Of a stretch of 64,000 nucleotides of DNA, positions 35,859 through 48,492 are shown piece after piece. The stretch covers positions 370,341 to 434,340 of the forward strand of contig NW_008707463.1 of the NCBI RefSeq assembly GCF_000327385.1. Reading direction: 5' to 3'. The translations under genes were made by a program, and so were the position numbers. Each line of letters begins with the position of its first letter. Within the stretch, counting starts at the first letter, position 1. Below the pieces are notes generated by a model. It saw only the letters and a program-made list of their open reading frames with translations. It was not told the origin of the DNA and searched no databases. The DNA comes from Lottia gigantea (Eukaryota > Mollusca > Gastropoda > Lottiidae).

Positions 35859-36204
35859 ATGTTTCAGTGTTATATTGAACCTAGGTATATACTATAGTGT
35901 ATAGTGTTTTTGACCGTGCATTATATCTGAACCTAAATTAGTCAAGACTAACTGACAAATAACATGATTGTTTAACTATCACAGGTTACGAGAAATAGTT
36001 CAATTCCTTGTATCTTGAATTATTAAATAAACATCTCAAATAACAATATTGAATTGTTACAGTTAAAAATATCTATCTCCATGGAAACGGAACAAAAAAG
36101 TTTTATCACTTGAGAAAACTGAGAAAAGTTGACAATCAATGACAAGCTAGATTCTAATTGTGGCAGTAACTATAGAAATCTTCAGTCGACAAAAAAACAG
36201 ACAA

Positions 36205-36500
36205 ACATTATCAGCCATGTCCACTCTCTGAAAGGTAATTGACAAACCCAAAATTAAACAAACATTTTTAGCTATGTGGAATCTCTGAATGGATGCCGAA
36301 TTGACAATCCAAAATAAACATTAGCTATGTGGACTGTCTGAAAGGGATGTTGAGTTGACAAACATATGTACTACAAAATAAACATCATTAGCTATGTGAA
36401 CTCTCCGATAGGGATGCCGAATTGACAAACATATATACAAAATAAACATTATTAGCTATGTGAACTCTCTGAAAGGGATGCTGAGTTGACAAACCTAAAA
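36205..36500 (+). repeat. Dispersed 'GCTATGTGGACTCTCTGAAA' motif, cluster 3 (five copies)
   Basis: Copies start near 36208, 36270, 36322, 36390 and 36452, spaced 52-68 bp. Each consists of the motif, GGGATGCCGA, TTGACAAAC and an AAATAAACATTATTA spacer. This is the clearest tandem form of the family. Confidence 0.85.
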
Positions 36501-36777
36501 AAATGTTCTGATTTGCTTTTCTCAGTGGTCATCACAAAAAAACGATGCCAAGCGTAACACTTTATAGATCTGAAATAAAACTCTGTTTTGCCAGCAAGAC
36601 AAGGACACTATTCTGAAACTAACAGTTTACAATTCATACCCTACAGTTGATCAATGATAACTAAAGTTCCTGTGCCAATATCGATCAGATCTATTGAGTA
36701 GGTTATTCTCGGAGATTAATCAACTATACTGCTCATTATGTCTTCACAGGGTAACTTGGCGAAAACACATTTGGACA

Positions 36778-37010
36778 TTATATACCAGACCATCGTGACA
36801 ACTGGCCACTGGTCATTGATCAATCGAACCCCATGTCAATACTAGTGACTAGAGATTATTATTTCTGCTTGGTACTCTGTCCCACGAACACATAATATAC
36901 CAACCCGACCATCGTGTCCAACTGACCACTGGTCATTGATCAATCGAACACCAATACTAGTGATTAGTTGACAACTAGCTTACAGATTGTTATTGCTTCA
37001 TACTCTGATA
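36778..37010. repeat. Tandem duplication of about 120 bp
   Basis: CCACTGGTCATTGATCAATC occurs in both halves, preceded by GACCATCGTG and followed by CAATACTAGTGA. The halves begin near 36780 and 36900. They differ by short indels. Confidence 0.75.
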
Positions 37011-37217
37011 TTTGTCTGTTCAACTGAAAACTGTTAAACGAAATTGCATAGGAATTGCAGAGTGGCTATAATTATTGATGATTAAAAAGATTTCGGTTTG
37101 TTTACGAAGCTTCGCCCGAATTTTTTAATACATTTATAATTAGAGATGAAAATAACTGATATTTTCACTGCTCGCTTTGAATGTCGTTTATGATATTGAT
37201 GGCATAATCAGGCTATG

Positions 37218-37262
37218 TTTTTCTAGAATTACAGGAACCACAGACATTCGGCAACATTAGAA
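37218..37262. mobile_element. Fragment of the fold-back family
   Basis: TTCTAGAATTACAGGAACCA followed by CAGACATTCGGCAACATTAG matches the right arm of 5475-5790 in diverged form. Confidence 0.5.
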
Positions 37263-40200
37263 ATAAGTGTAAATAGACGCTATACTATAAATGACCCTGA
37301 TTTACAGAAATATGCGAGAAAATCTGATTAAATCCAGGTTTAAATTAGCATATTATAATATAAGATGGAAGAGAGAAGAGGATCACGAGATATAACAATC
37401 TATATCACTACATATTACAATAGTTATATTACATTACACAAGTTTTAATTCTTTAATATCACGACAGGATAGGATTTGATATCAGTTATACAAGACAAAC
37501 ATATTTCAAAACATTGGTCCGCTGTTGCAATATTGTTAATCTACATCAACAGAATATCACTAAGTTATAATCCTTAAGCCACATTTACAGGTAGAGAGAG
37601 AGATCACATTAAATAACGGAACACAATTTTATGGTATACTACTCCTTAGATTCATTCTACACGACGTTTCACTTTTCTGCTTGATATTGGAATGAGACCA
37701 AAGCTGGATAATATTTGACAAATGGCATAAAACACCCCTAATTTTACAAATGTGTTCTTCCAATCATACATACATCTATAGATCACATCAATAGAAATAT
37801 GCATGTGTGTAGTTCAATAGAATGTTGAGGGGTGTCAAATAGATGATTAATAACCATTTCCAGCCTTGGCACTGGGCACAAAGATAGGCCTACAATCTGG
37901 TTATAACTCCTTACCTTAGGAAAACAGGGCTTCACTTAGAGAGCAACCAAGGTCTGTAAATTTCAACTATTCCTTTAAAGTATATAGTTTTAATACTGTT
38001 TTAACAACTTGAGAATTAACCTACACCACCCTACTGATTTACAGTTCAAAATACATCATAAAATAATATCTAAACATGGGATCTCCCTGTACGTTATCAT
38101 AACTAAAATAGAGTGTACGCCCTACTAACTATTCTCTGTATTTTGGAGTCTCTGCTATCGTCTGCACTGTAGCGCCAATTAGCAGCAGCATTAGCCTACT
38201 CTTTAAGACTGTTTAAAACTGTCGATTGATGGTTGACATGAACAACCTGTAACACACTGGGCCACAGTTTACTGACGTAACCTCCCTCTAACTGCATCAC
38301 TAACAGAGGAATTGGAAACGGTAAATATGCCTACAAGATATTAATAATCTAAATGATAAACGCCCATGTTATAATATAGTGATAAACAACAGACAAGCCC
38401 TAGCATCTGGTCTTTTAAATTTAAAATCTAAGATAAATCATTTCCTCCAGGTTCACGACAAGATTGTCTGATTAAAACTTAGTTGTTTAAGTTTCTTCTA
38501 AATCAAGTCTTAAATCCCTCTGGTTGAACTTGTCTGGAAATGTTAGAACGAAGACAACTGAGGCAATATATAACATTATTCTATACCTTATTACTATACC
38601 TTAAAGGGTGATTTTCAAACAAATTATAGAGTCAAGAAACTCGGGCAATACTCTAAATATTCTTATATCTATTACTAATACAGCTTGAACCAATAACAAT
38701 GAAATTTCATATTTTCCAAATAAAATGAAGTGGAACTTTACGTCCTGAATTTCGGCTTCTGATTTGGATAATGAAGATGGGCATCGCCATGCAGTGTACA
38801 ATGGAGAGAACATAAAAGGATAAAGACAACTTAGATTCCCTTTCAGGTCTTTTTTTTTGTAGCCAGTGTTATTACTATCATCATCAGATTAATAAACACT
38901 ATTATAACCATGCTTCACAGTTCCATTAGAACAAAATCTCTGGAGGAAATAGCATGAAACGGACAATGGCATGCAGTGTGCAGTGAAGTGAAGCAGACAG
39001 GAAAGCCGCTTAAGCGTTGCAACACATAGATACCCTTTCTGTTTTTTCTATATTTCTAATTCAGTCAGACAGATTCCTTACTATAAGAAACACTATAAGT
39101 ACTGATGTCTACCGAGTTTCATTAGGAAAACATCTCCAGGAACTGTAGAAAACATCTTTAGGAGCTGTAGACTGGTGACTAATCCAATGAAATAGTAGAC
39201 GGTTCAATTAAAATAGTTTGGTAATGGACAAGGCTGGAAGTGACAGGCTATATTTAGTCTTGGTTACTGTCTAATTGGAACTGATCTATGTACTGGTCGA
39301 TTTTACGACATCAGATCTATTACTTTTCCGCGGGCTATGGATTAAGGTAGACAAGATGATTTAAATTCAGTAGTTAGGGCGAGATTAGGTATTCTAGTGC
39401 CCATCTTTACTTCCAAATTAGTCACTAACATTTGACTCGCACACATGTTTATATGTGAAAGTTACTTTCTGAAACTTTTAATGATGCCGCTATCACCAGC
39501 ACCAATACTGATTTTTAAAACACCATCAGGTATATATCCTGTTATCACGTCAACCAGAACTACAATAGGTCTACATGAGGAAACGAAAATATCAAGAAGT
39601 GGTACTTATACACTATCCGGTGATGTTGGTCTACACGAGGGAGCGAAATATTAAAAAAAGATCAATGACATTGAACTGGGCTCACAAGACAATGCCTGAA
39701 TATGGCTTTCTGGAAAACCTTACAGGGTGTCGCATGCCCTGTCCCATGCTTGTCCTTTAAAACTACGGACTACGGTAATTGAGAACACAGAGCCAAGAAC
39801 TCGAGCTAGTTTGGATCAGTGTGGTAAATCAGACCCCAACTCGGCCAAGTTGTCAATAACTGTAACCCTAGGACTAATGTAATGTTCAATTATCACGAGT
39901 TAAGAATCAAGATCTAGTAAAACACGGTCAGTAATAAAACTGAAGTAATAGGCTAGACATCTCGAGTGTCCGCAACCTTCAATCTGTTGGCAGAATAACA
40001 AGAAAGGTCTTCTCGAGCTAGATTTAATATCATACATCATCTGATAGCGTCTGAATATTGACACTACATCCCTCCCTTCATAAAACGAGCCCTGGGAGAA
40101 CTACATTTTATCTTCAGAAAAATGAGACTTCAAGCATTAGTTGAATAAGGTGCTTATAGCAGAACGTCCTTGAAAGTATCTTTCAACTTATTGAGTGTAT

Positions 40201-40700
40201 CTAATACTTTCCTATCAAGTTTGTCGTCATGTTAACTAGAACTTTACAGGTTTAATATAATATTGCTGTCAAATTAGATCTTGTTATAGAAGCAGTAGCC
40301 CGATGTCGCTATTCTGACAAAATTCCCACAGCATGATTTCACCCATCTTCACAAGCAAACACTTCCATAGACAGGTAGGACTTAAAACTCAATTTCATTT
40401 GCTGCGTGATAGATATACTGATACAAACCGAGTTGAACACTTTCTTTGTTGATTTGAGTTAAATAATGTCTTCAATATACCTGGATATGTCAACACTCTA
40501 GATCGCCATTAATTCAAGGTCGACCAAACTATTCTCACATTCACAGACGATCAGGCATTCAGTTTTCATGGGGCGAAATTTGTATAAGATGTGAATAGAA
40601 CTTCTAAAATTTTGTAACAAAAATGTACAACCATTGTATCATCTGGTTCACTAATGGAATGGTTTTTAATCTTAGAATGTTGGTATAGCCGAGGTGCACA

Positions 40701-40740
40701 TTGTATTTAGTTGTATTTAGTTGTATTTAGTTGTATTTAG
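40701..40740. repeat. 10-bp tandem repeat, four copies
   Basis: TTGTATTTAG four times without a mismatch. Confidence 0.9.
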
Positions 40741-43700
40741 TTGTCAACTTTCAACAGTCTGGATCAACTGATTCGTTGCTTTAATTATTTTTAAGCTTGA
40801 TATTTTGAGCTGTATTCGTTGCGTTTATGTTTCAGTTGAACAGATCGTATTTACGTTACAATCGTTATTCAGAGCCTTCAATCAGTCAATATATTGACCA
40901 AGAACAAGAAGATCAATGCAAAGACAAAATACATAGAAAGACAATAATCAAAGATGTAAACATTGTGCTTCTTGAAACCTTAGACAAACCTATATTGAGG
41001 TAAACAATGAAAAATCGTTTTTAAAATCAATGAGAGGAGTCACTTGGTCGAGTTTAATTGTTTTAAAATGTACTGGATAACTCTCGCATTAAGCTCGTCT
41101 TACTCTGCCAACAAACCATTGATTTCTTGTGTTACAGAATCCATACATCGTCAGTAAGCCTCCAGGTGATAATATATAAGTCATCTTAATAGAATGTCAC
41201 TCTGTCCTTAAAGAAATAGGTCATCAGTAGCTGTTAGCCAGTAAAATATCACCAGAAAATATACAACTAAACAGCTGATTTTTGCTTTCTTATTTAATCT
41301 TCCACTTGTTTGATAATTATCACGAAGAAAAAGATTAACATGGGGTATCAGATGTCAGATTTATCGTGGTCTAAATGGAATTGTTATTTTCGTAACACAA
41401 TTTGAGCAACATCAAACATCAACAACAGAACAATTTAAGAATTATCAAGCCCTAATTATGATCTGAATATCGTATAGACCCGTCGGTCGTGAGTTATATC
41501 AACTTCTACATACGACAAGCATCACTGACAGTGACTTGACAAACGCTCACAATATCTGAAAGATAAGAAATCCTAGAATTCCAAAATAAAAAAAACCTAT
41601 TCGACATTTCTGTGTCTTTAGCGAATCACCGAGCTACATGTTAACAGAGAAGCCTGAAGGTTGTAAACATGCAGCAAGAATGATCGATGATAATGGATGG
41701 CCGCCGGATATGGATACCGTATAAAACACAATACTTGTAATACTCGGAGGTGATAGTAATTGTAAACGAAACTATAGTACTATTTTTACAATTTCTCCAA
41801 TTCCGATGTAAATGTAATCAATCTCCAACATGAATTCAATGGAATTCAATTTTTTATGTTTCAAGTGTAATTTAAACCATGTATCTTCTACAACACTCGT
41901 ATCTGAAATAAGGAAGAATGTTCTCCCCATTATTGTTTCATGAAAAACCTAAATGATTAGAATCTCCTCTCCTGTACTACATTCGCTTCAAAACATATAA
42001 AAGATGCAAATTCGTTCAAATATTAGAACTCCGAGAAATACGACTGTGATGGTTTGATAGCAGGTAAAGCTTCTTTCCATGTATATAAAAACCTCTTGAT
42101 TCATTTGCAGACAAACCCTACGCCGTACTGTCGACTTGTCAGCCCTGAAAGTAATACAGATGGCTAAAACAGATCACTATCGTCTTGTAAAGTTAATAAA
42201 TAGACGGCTACAACCCTTTCAATCTGACCTTTCAGTTCAATCCAGTCCTTATTTCATATCGGTTTCAATTATAAAGATCAAGGTCTCAAACCAAGTCAAT
42301 CTTCATGACAATCTTTCTATTCTATTCATCGTCAAGTATACAATGGAACTGGCAATGATTCCTGGAGAGTCTTGGAGAATGGAAGATCAGGAAAATCAAT
42401 AGGTCAGCCATAAAACCAAGATACATCTAGTCAATAAGTTAACGAAGTCTTTGGAAATTTTCATTTTATGATGCATGCTGTTAGACAGGACAAAATAGGT
42501 AATCATATTTGGAGGGTACATGTTTTATAGTTTTATTGAATCCTAGTTTATTTTCTTTCGCTGAGAAACTTAAATATTTACATCGAAACTTTTATACTGA
42601 TTTTAAGCTAATAGATCACAGATTAACTGACCCTTTATCAAAGTAGTAACCATCATTTAGCTGAACCTATTGATCATATGAGGCCAGTCCAGTTCTCAAT
42701 AAACTGACCTGAACTTTTGGCATCGACATCTAAAATCATCCTGAAGACATGCCAATAGATTGCCAAAACAATATTTCTAAAAACAATCGTTTATAAGAGT
42801 GGTGTAGAGAATTCAGAGAAGTGGAATACGTCCTTATGTTTACTGGATTTCCTTCTATTTAACTGTAACTTTATATTTCTCTTCACTTGTTGGCAATATT
42901 CAATCCCTCAAATTTGTAGCTCGTTGAAAAAAAACGAAGGTTGAATCATTTAGTCATTTCTCAATTTTGCCATAATCGTTTAACGGATTTTTTCACTTTT
43001 TAAACTAACGTTTCCTTTCAGTAGCTAAAAATTTAATTCTCACTATTCACAGTTCTTTCTAGAGAAGATCTTTAGGCTATTCAATTTTCAATTTTTCTCG
43101 TTACGTCAATGGATTTCCTCTTTTATTACAGTTTAGCATGGCGATATTCCAATCTGATGCCAGTGGTTCCTGGAAGGAATCTGAGAATCGAGAATCAGCG
43201 AGAAAATTACTCCATTAGAGAAAATGTGAACATAGAAAATTACTTTATCTGTCTATTTCTATTAAAATACAGTAGTAGGTTTTTAGAGTCGTCACTCTCC
43301 AGATTTTAGATCGTGTTTAAATACAGTTTCAAACACAGAGCAGAAAGAAAAATGAAGAGATAGTAAGACAATAGACCTCTATCAGGGAATAGATGAAAGA
43401 GTCATTCTTTTAAATCATTCATTTAAAATCAAAATATAGTGGTTGGTTTGAAGAGTAGTGACTTTAGATTTTCAGATTTAATTACTGTTTAAAACACATA
43501 GCAGGGAGATGACGAAACATTAAAGGTGCAAGCACACGAATGACGATTTTTGTCGCCGACAAAAGTTTTGTCAAGAGTTGCACCAGACCGGCTTCGGGAT
43601 AGCTGTTCGTGTTCCCGCACCCTAAGACGGTAGACTTCATCAGAGAGTAGAGGGCGAAACACGCAGATTCTGGACAGAGATCTATGAAATCAAACTGGTG

Positions 43701-44189
43701 AAATCAAACTGGTAAAATAGCACATCGAGTTATTATTACTATACTGAAAGATTCCGTTACGTAACATGGGTACAATCATACTAAAACACAACATTACAAC
43801 GGAGGTCTTTGACGTTAGTTTAATTCAAAACCGAAGTAAAAAATCAATTGAAATCCAAACAATTCGAACTCCATTCTTTACTGTGGTAGTTTTAGTTAAC
43901 GATGATCGGGGTATTTATAAAATTATTGTTTGTTAACAATAGTCAAACGTGACCTCAAGGTTAAAAGTCAATTAAATGAAAATTCACGTAAATTGAGGTC
44001 AACGTGCCCTCCTTGGAACTACTTTCAGACTTTTAGAACTCTATCACCATTATCGTTATCATTCTTTCAGTAGTAGTGGAATTAGAAAGTGGAATTGTCG
44101 AGATAAAAGCCATCTATTTATAGTCCACCACTTTACTAGCTACTGGTAAGATCAGATAGAACAGTTCCCACGGGATTATTCTACTCGTT

Positions 44190-44212
44190 CTTCTTCTTTC
44201 TTTCTTTCTTTC
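44190..44212. repeat. (TTTC)n microsatellite
   Basis: Short run TTCTTTCTTTCTTTC in a pyrimidine-rich stretch. Confidence 0.75.
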
Positions 44213-44939
44213 ATTCCTTCTGGATATATTCTTACGTTCTCCCTCTCTCGGTGATATTGATGTTTAAGTTAAATATTAAGGCCAAATGTTCATTATACGA
44301 TTCAATATACAAACAGACTGAAGGCCAAAGAACTTAACTTTTACCACTTTAAAAGTGAATTTTAACAAAAAATATGTTCGAAACTTATTCCATACAATAC
44401 AATATACAAATATAATATTCACATCTTAACAAACCAGATAGTTAAAGAGATTGTAAAGAAGTTGTCTAAAAAACTGTATATCGGGAGCCAGGGAGCTGTT
44501 TCAAGATCTTTGAAGTTAACAATCATTGGTGAATATTTACAAGATAAAATTTATTTCAAGTCGTCAATATTCATGGTTATCATTCAGACAGTCGATCATA
44601 AGATAGAACAGAGATAAAAACAGCGATAGAACAGAGATAGAAGTTATAAGATGTGCCAAATTCAGTCCATAAATAACTAGTTCTATTCACTGTACGATCA
44701 GAACATTAACTTACAACTAGTATTAATTCTATATTCTACACTCTCAGAAATATATAACTCTTAGTCCAAGTCTCAAACTGATTTTCTCTACCAAATGAGA
44801 TAAAATATAACTTTTTGTCATTAGTTTGCGGATTATTGGGTTCTAAAATAATGCAAAAATTCTTTTCTTTCCTTTCTTTAACTAACAAACCTTTTTAATT
44901 CTAAAAATAAACTGAAATGGCTGAGAGAGGTAGTATCCA

Positions 44940-45455
44940 ACTACCAACTACTACGACTACCAACAACTACCTAGTCTGTGATATCAGCATTTGCTGGAGG
45001 CGAACGTTAACTTGTCATCTACCAACAACTACCTAGTCTGTGATATCAGTAAGCTGGAAGCGAATGTTAACTTGTCATCTACCAACAACTACCTAGTCTG
45101 TGATATCAGTTAGCTGGAAGCGAATGTTAACTTGTCATCTACCAACAACTACCTAGTCGGTGATATCAGCATTTGCTGGAGGCGAACGTTAACTTGTCAT
45201 CTACCAACAACTACCTAGTCTGTGATATTAGTTAGCTGGAAGCGAACGTTAACTTGTCATCTACTAACAACTACCTAGTCTGTGATATCACCATCCACTG
45301 GAAGCGAACGTTAACTTGTCATCTACCAACAACTACCTAGTCTGTGATATCAGCATCCACTGGAAGCGAACGTTAACTTGTCATCTACCAACAACTACCT
45401 AGTCTGTGATATCAGCATCCACTGGAAGCGAACGTTAACTTGTCATCAACCAACC
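44940..45455. repeat. 59-62 bp tandem array, about eight copies
   Basis: Unit: CTACCAACAACTACCTAGTC, TGTGATATCAGCATCCACTG, GAAGCGAACGTTAACTTGTC, AT. Middle copies have a 3-bp shorter variant (AGTTAGCTGG or AGTAAGCTGG in place of AGCATCCACTGG). The last three copies are almost identical. Confidence 0.92.
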
Positions 45456-46554
45456 GATATGAACCCAATATGTAATTGCGCAGATGAATGCTGTTAATTC
45501 TTAGACACATCAAATTGAATTTGATCATTTTGAGTTTCAAAAGATTAGAAACTGAAATGTATTCACGATCTTTATCGTCTGTTACATGAAATACATGAGT
45601 AAATATCGTATCAATATTTCTTCTAAAAACTAACACTGTCTCGGACTAATCGACTAAAACTGGTTTTGTATCGGAGTATTTAACTCATGAATAATGCATC
45701 GGATCTCAATTTGTTGATATTCAATACCTCCCGGATAAAAACGAAGGAAACTTATTTCCGGACGAATGTCGAGACATTCAGGAGCCTCGTGGATCAATTC
45801 TTGCTGGTTTAAGGATAGTGTAAGTGTGTTCGTTACTTGAATGGATGTATTAGTCTACTCTTTATAGATTTCCAACTGTCGGCCCATTAGCACAATGGGC
45901 CTCGGTTTCCTCCATGAACTGGACGCTTTGCCATGTCAGCCCCTCCGATCTGTAAGCCTAACCTTTACCCTTAACGCTAACAAAAAACCGTTTCAAAACA
46001 CTTCAATCAACCCGATCACCAATTAGCAGACCTGAAAATTATTCCCATTGAACAGATATACGAACAACCTGGCATTGATACAAAGAAAGTTCCTACAGGA
46101 ACAAATATTCGTCTTTTATATTTCAGATTCGAGAGATTATGGATTTGCATTTCAAATATTTTATATCATTCTTTTAAACTAACTTCACAAACATTGCTCT
46201 ATCACTAGAGGTTACGCCTGCATGCCTGTGCCTGTGCTTTCGCAATGTTACAACCTAAAATTCCTAACTTTGGTGAGGGGTATCTTTTAATGGTGTTCTT
46301 GTGGAATAAATCAATGCATGTATCATTTAATTGTTTCCAATGTTTCAGTTGTTTTCAAATTGTTTCAGTATAAATGTCTTCTATTAATTATTTAGCTACA
46401 TTGATAATATACGACTAGTATAAATATCACAACAGAATTAATATATTTAATGTGTTTTGTTTCTACACAATATGTAGCATAGGAGCAGAAAATAATAGTA
46501 CCTTAAACACTGTTATAAATCCATTGATCCATTACATCATATTGTTTACACTCA

Positions 46555-46812
46555 AGCTCAGTAAAGCTCATAATTAGAGCTCATAGCTAGAGCTTATAAC
46601 TAGAGATCACGACTAAGCTCATAGCTAAAGCTCATAACTAGAGCGTATCACTTGAGCTCATAACTAGAGCGTATCACTTGAGCTCATAACTAGAGATCAC
46701 GACTAAGCTCAAAACTAGAGCTCATGAGTAGAACTCATTACCAGAGCACATAACTATAGCTTATGACTAAAGCTCACAACTCTACTGAGTTGATGACTAG
46801 AGCTCATAACAC
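46555..46812. repeat. Short-unit array 'AGCTCATAACTAG', direct orientation
   Basis: About fifteen imperfect copies of a 13-16 bp unit (AGCTCATAACTAG, with TATCACTTG and GATCACGACTA variants). Confidence 0.8.
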
Positions 46813-47364
46813 GCTGTCGACACGTGTTCGGGATAAATAATCCTCACCAGGACAACTTATTGAAAATGGAGTTAACTTCCAAAATTGGAGTTCATGTGTG
46901 TTGAGAAGAAAAAGCAAAAAGTCGACGAGGAGAAATTTCCACAGTGAAACAATCCTCCACTAGTTATTTTCTTTAAAAAAAAGAATTAGATTTAAACCAA
47001 GGAAAAAAATAACATTAAATAAAATCTGATTTCGTTCAGCTCTTGAGATTTATGATAGAATTGAATTTTCTGTTTCATGAAAACTCTCGTCTTTTCAGTC
47101 TACAACAAGAAGATTGTAGAATATTTAAAGTGCTCTTGAGACAATCAGAAAGTAGTTAAAACTTGTTTTTCAGAATGAAATTTTTCTTATCACTTTTAGC
47201 ACGAATGTTTCACTTGATATAATGGACTTGGGAAATCGACCTAGATTTTTTTCAGTTCGTTGAATTCATTCGAGCTCATCTCACTCATGTTCAGATGTAC
47301 AATTTTTGGACTAATAGAACGGGCACCGCTGAGGAAATCGAATAAGTAGCTACAGTCTTGACTA

Positions 47365-47445
47365 AAAGAGCTCTAGTTATAAGCTCTAGTCATGAGGTCG
47401 AGTTATGAGAACTTAGTTATGAGCTTTAGCTATGAGCCTTGAAAA
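47365..47445. repeat. Short-unit array in inverted orientation
   Basis: GAGCTCTAGTTATAAGCTCT, AGTCATGAGG and TTAGTTATGAGCTTTAGCTA are the reverse complement of the array at 46555-46812, about 550 bp away. The two could pair in RNA. Confidence 0.75.
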
Positions 47446-48243
47446 ATAGGTAGAAAAGTAGGATATTATAGTAAGTAAGAGACATTGAGATCTAGATTGT
47501 AATGTTTCAGTCAGTAAGTCAGTCAGTTTCCAATGTTCCGGTAAGACAATCATCGATTGAAATCTTATTATAATTTAATTACAGTAAGAAACCAACTCTA
47601 TCTCTAGTCAGTTACTCTTCTTTCTATCTTCACCAACTTATTTTATTTTAATTCAATGTAATTATTACTGCGGAACATGATCATTGTACTGATTTCTACA
47701 TAGCCTACATCTGATGCCAGTCTGTGACTGAGCTATCGACTTGGCATCCCTTTGGTCAACGAAAACTATGAAATAATAGAGGCCGTTCGCACAAGTTTAC
47801 ATTGCATGAGAAAAATTAATTAGCGTTCTCGAAGTCAATCCACATAAACAATATATACCCTAATAACAATATGAGTTTGGAACTTGTTGTTGAAGTGTTG
47901 CCATAAGTCACAGAAGTTTCGGAAGTTTTTGGAATGATTTGCCTCACTAATAACTTCTACTCCATTAGAACTCAAAATCAGTTACGTTTTGGAAGACAAG
48001 ACACGGTGCAGAAAGTATCAAATTTAACACCTACTACAGTAATGATTGGAACTTCAAATAATGAAGTTTTTGGACTAAATGAAGCTCTTGTATAACTTTC
48101 CAGTGGTTTATCAATTGGGAGTCAGAATAGTAGTGGTTCCATGCTCAAAAAATCGAAGCCATAGTAGGTCAAACCATCAGCCGCATGGAATTCTATTGTA
48201 AGTGTCATTATCCTAGCGGGAGACTATTAAACTGAGACCATGA

Positions 48244-48492
48244 CATTTACTGTTATACAGATATAAACAATATCATATACAACAATACAGACATACATAT
48301 AGTCCACAGGCAGTTTACAGGATTCGAACCCAGCAACACTATAGACACTGTTATACAGTATAGCTATTAGTATTATTATCATATACAATACAGACATACA
48401 TATAGTCCACAGACAGTTTACAGGATTCGAACCCAGCAACACAATAGACACTGTTAAAACTACTAAGGATTCTAACCCGATTGCGCCAATAA
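48244..48492 (-). mobile_element. tRNA-derived SINE-like fragment with duplicated tail
   Basis: On the - strand, TGGCGCAATCGGGTTAG (near 48490) resembles a polymerase III A box. GGGTTCGAATCCTGT about 53 bp downstream (near 48430) is a good B box, with the spacing seen in tRNA-derived SINE heads. The B box and about 100 bp of following sequence are repeated at 48250-48340. It does not fold as a functional tRNA. Confidence 0.45.

Larger units (their letters stand above)
37011..44939 (-). other. M6 first intron, part 3
   Basis: No gene recognised. Contains a fold-back family fragment (37218-37262), two copies of an ATGCAGTGTGC phrase (38788, 38970), a 10-bp tandem repeat (40701-40740) and a TTTC microsatellite (44190-44212). 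Confidence 0.5.
45456..48239 (-). other. M6 first intron, part 4
   Basis: Apart from the two short-unit arrays, no gene or other feature recognised. Confidence 0.5.

Noticed and set aside
46880-46890. First-exon candidate before GTGAGG near 46852 (- strand)
   Set aside because: The only nearby ATG (MNSNFGS) meets an in-frame stop before the donor.
48300-48440. tRNA gene (GGTTCGAATCC present)
   Set aside because: No acceptor stem or anticodon arm; fits a SINE-like fragment better.
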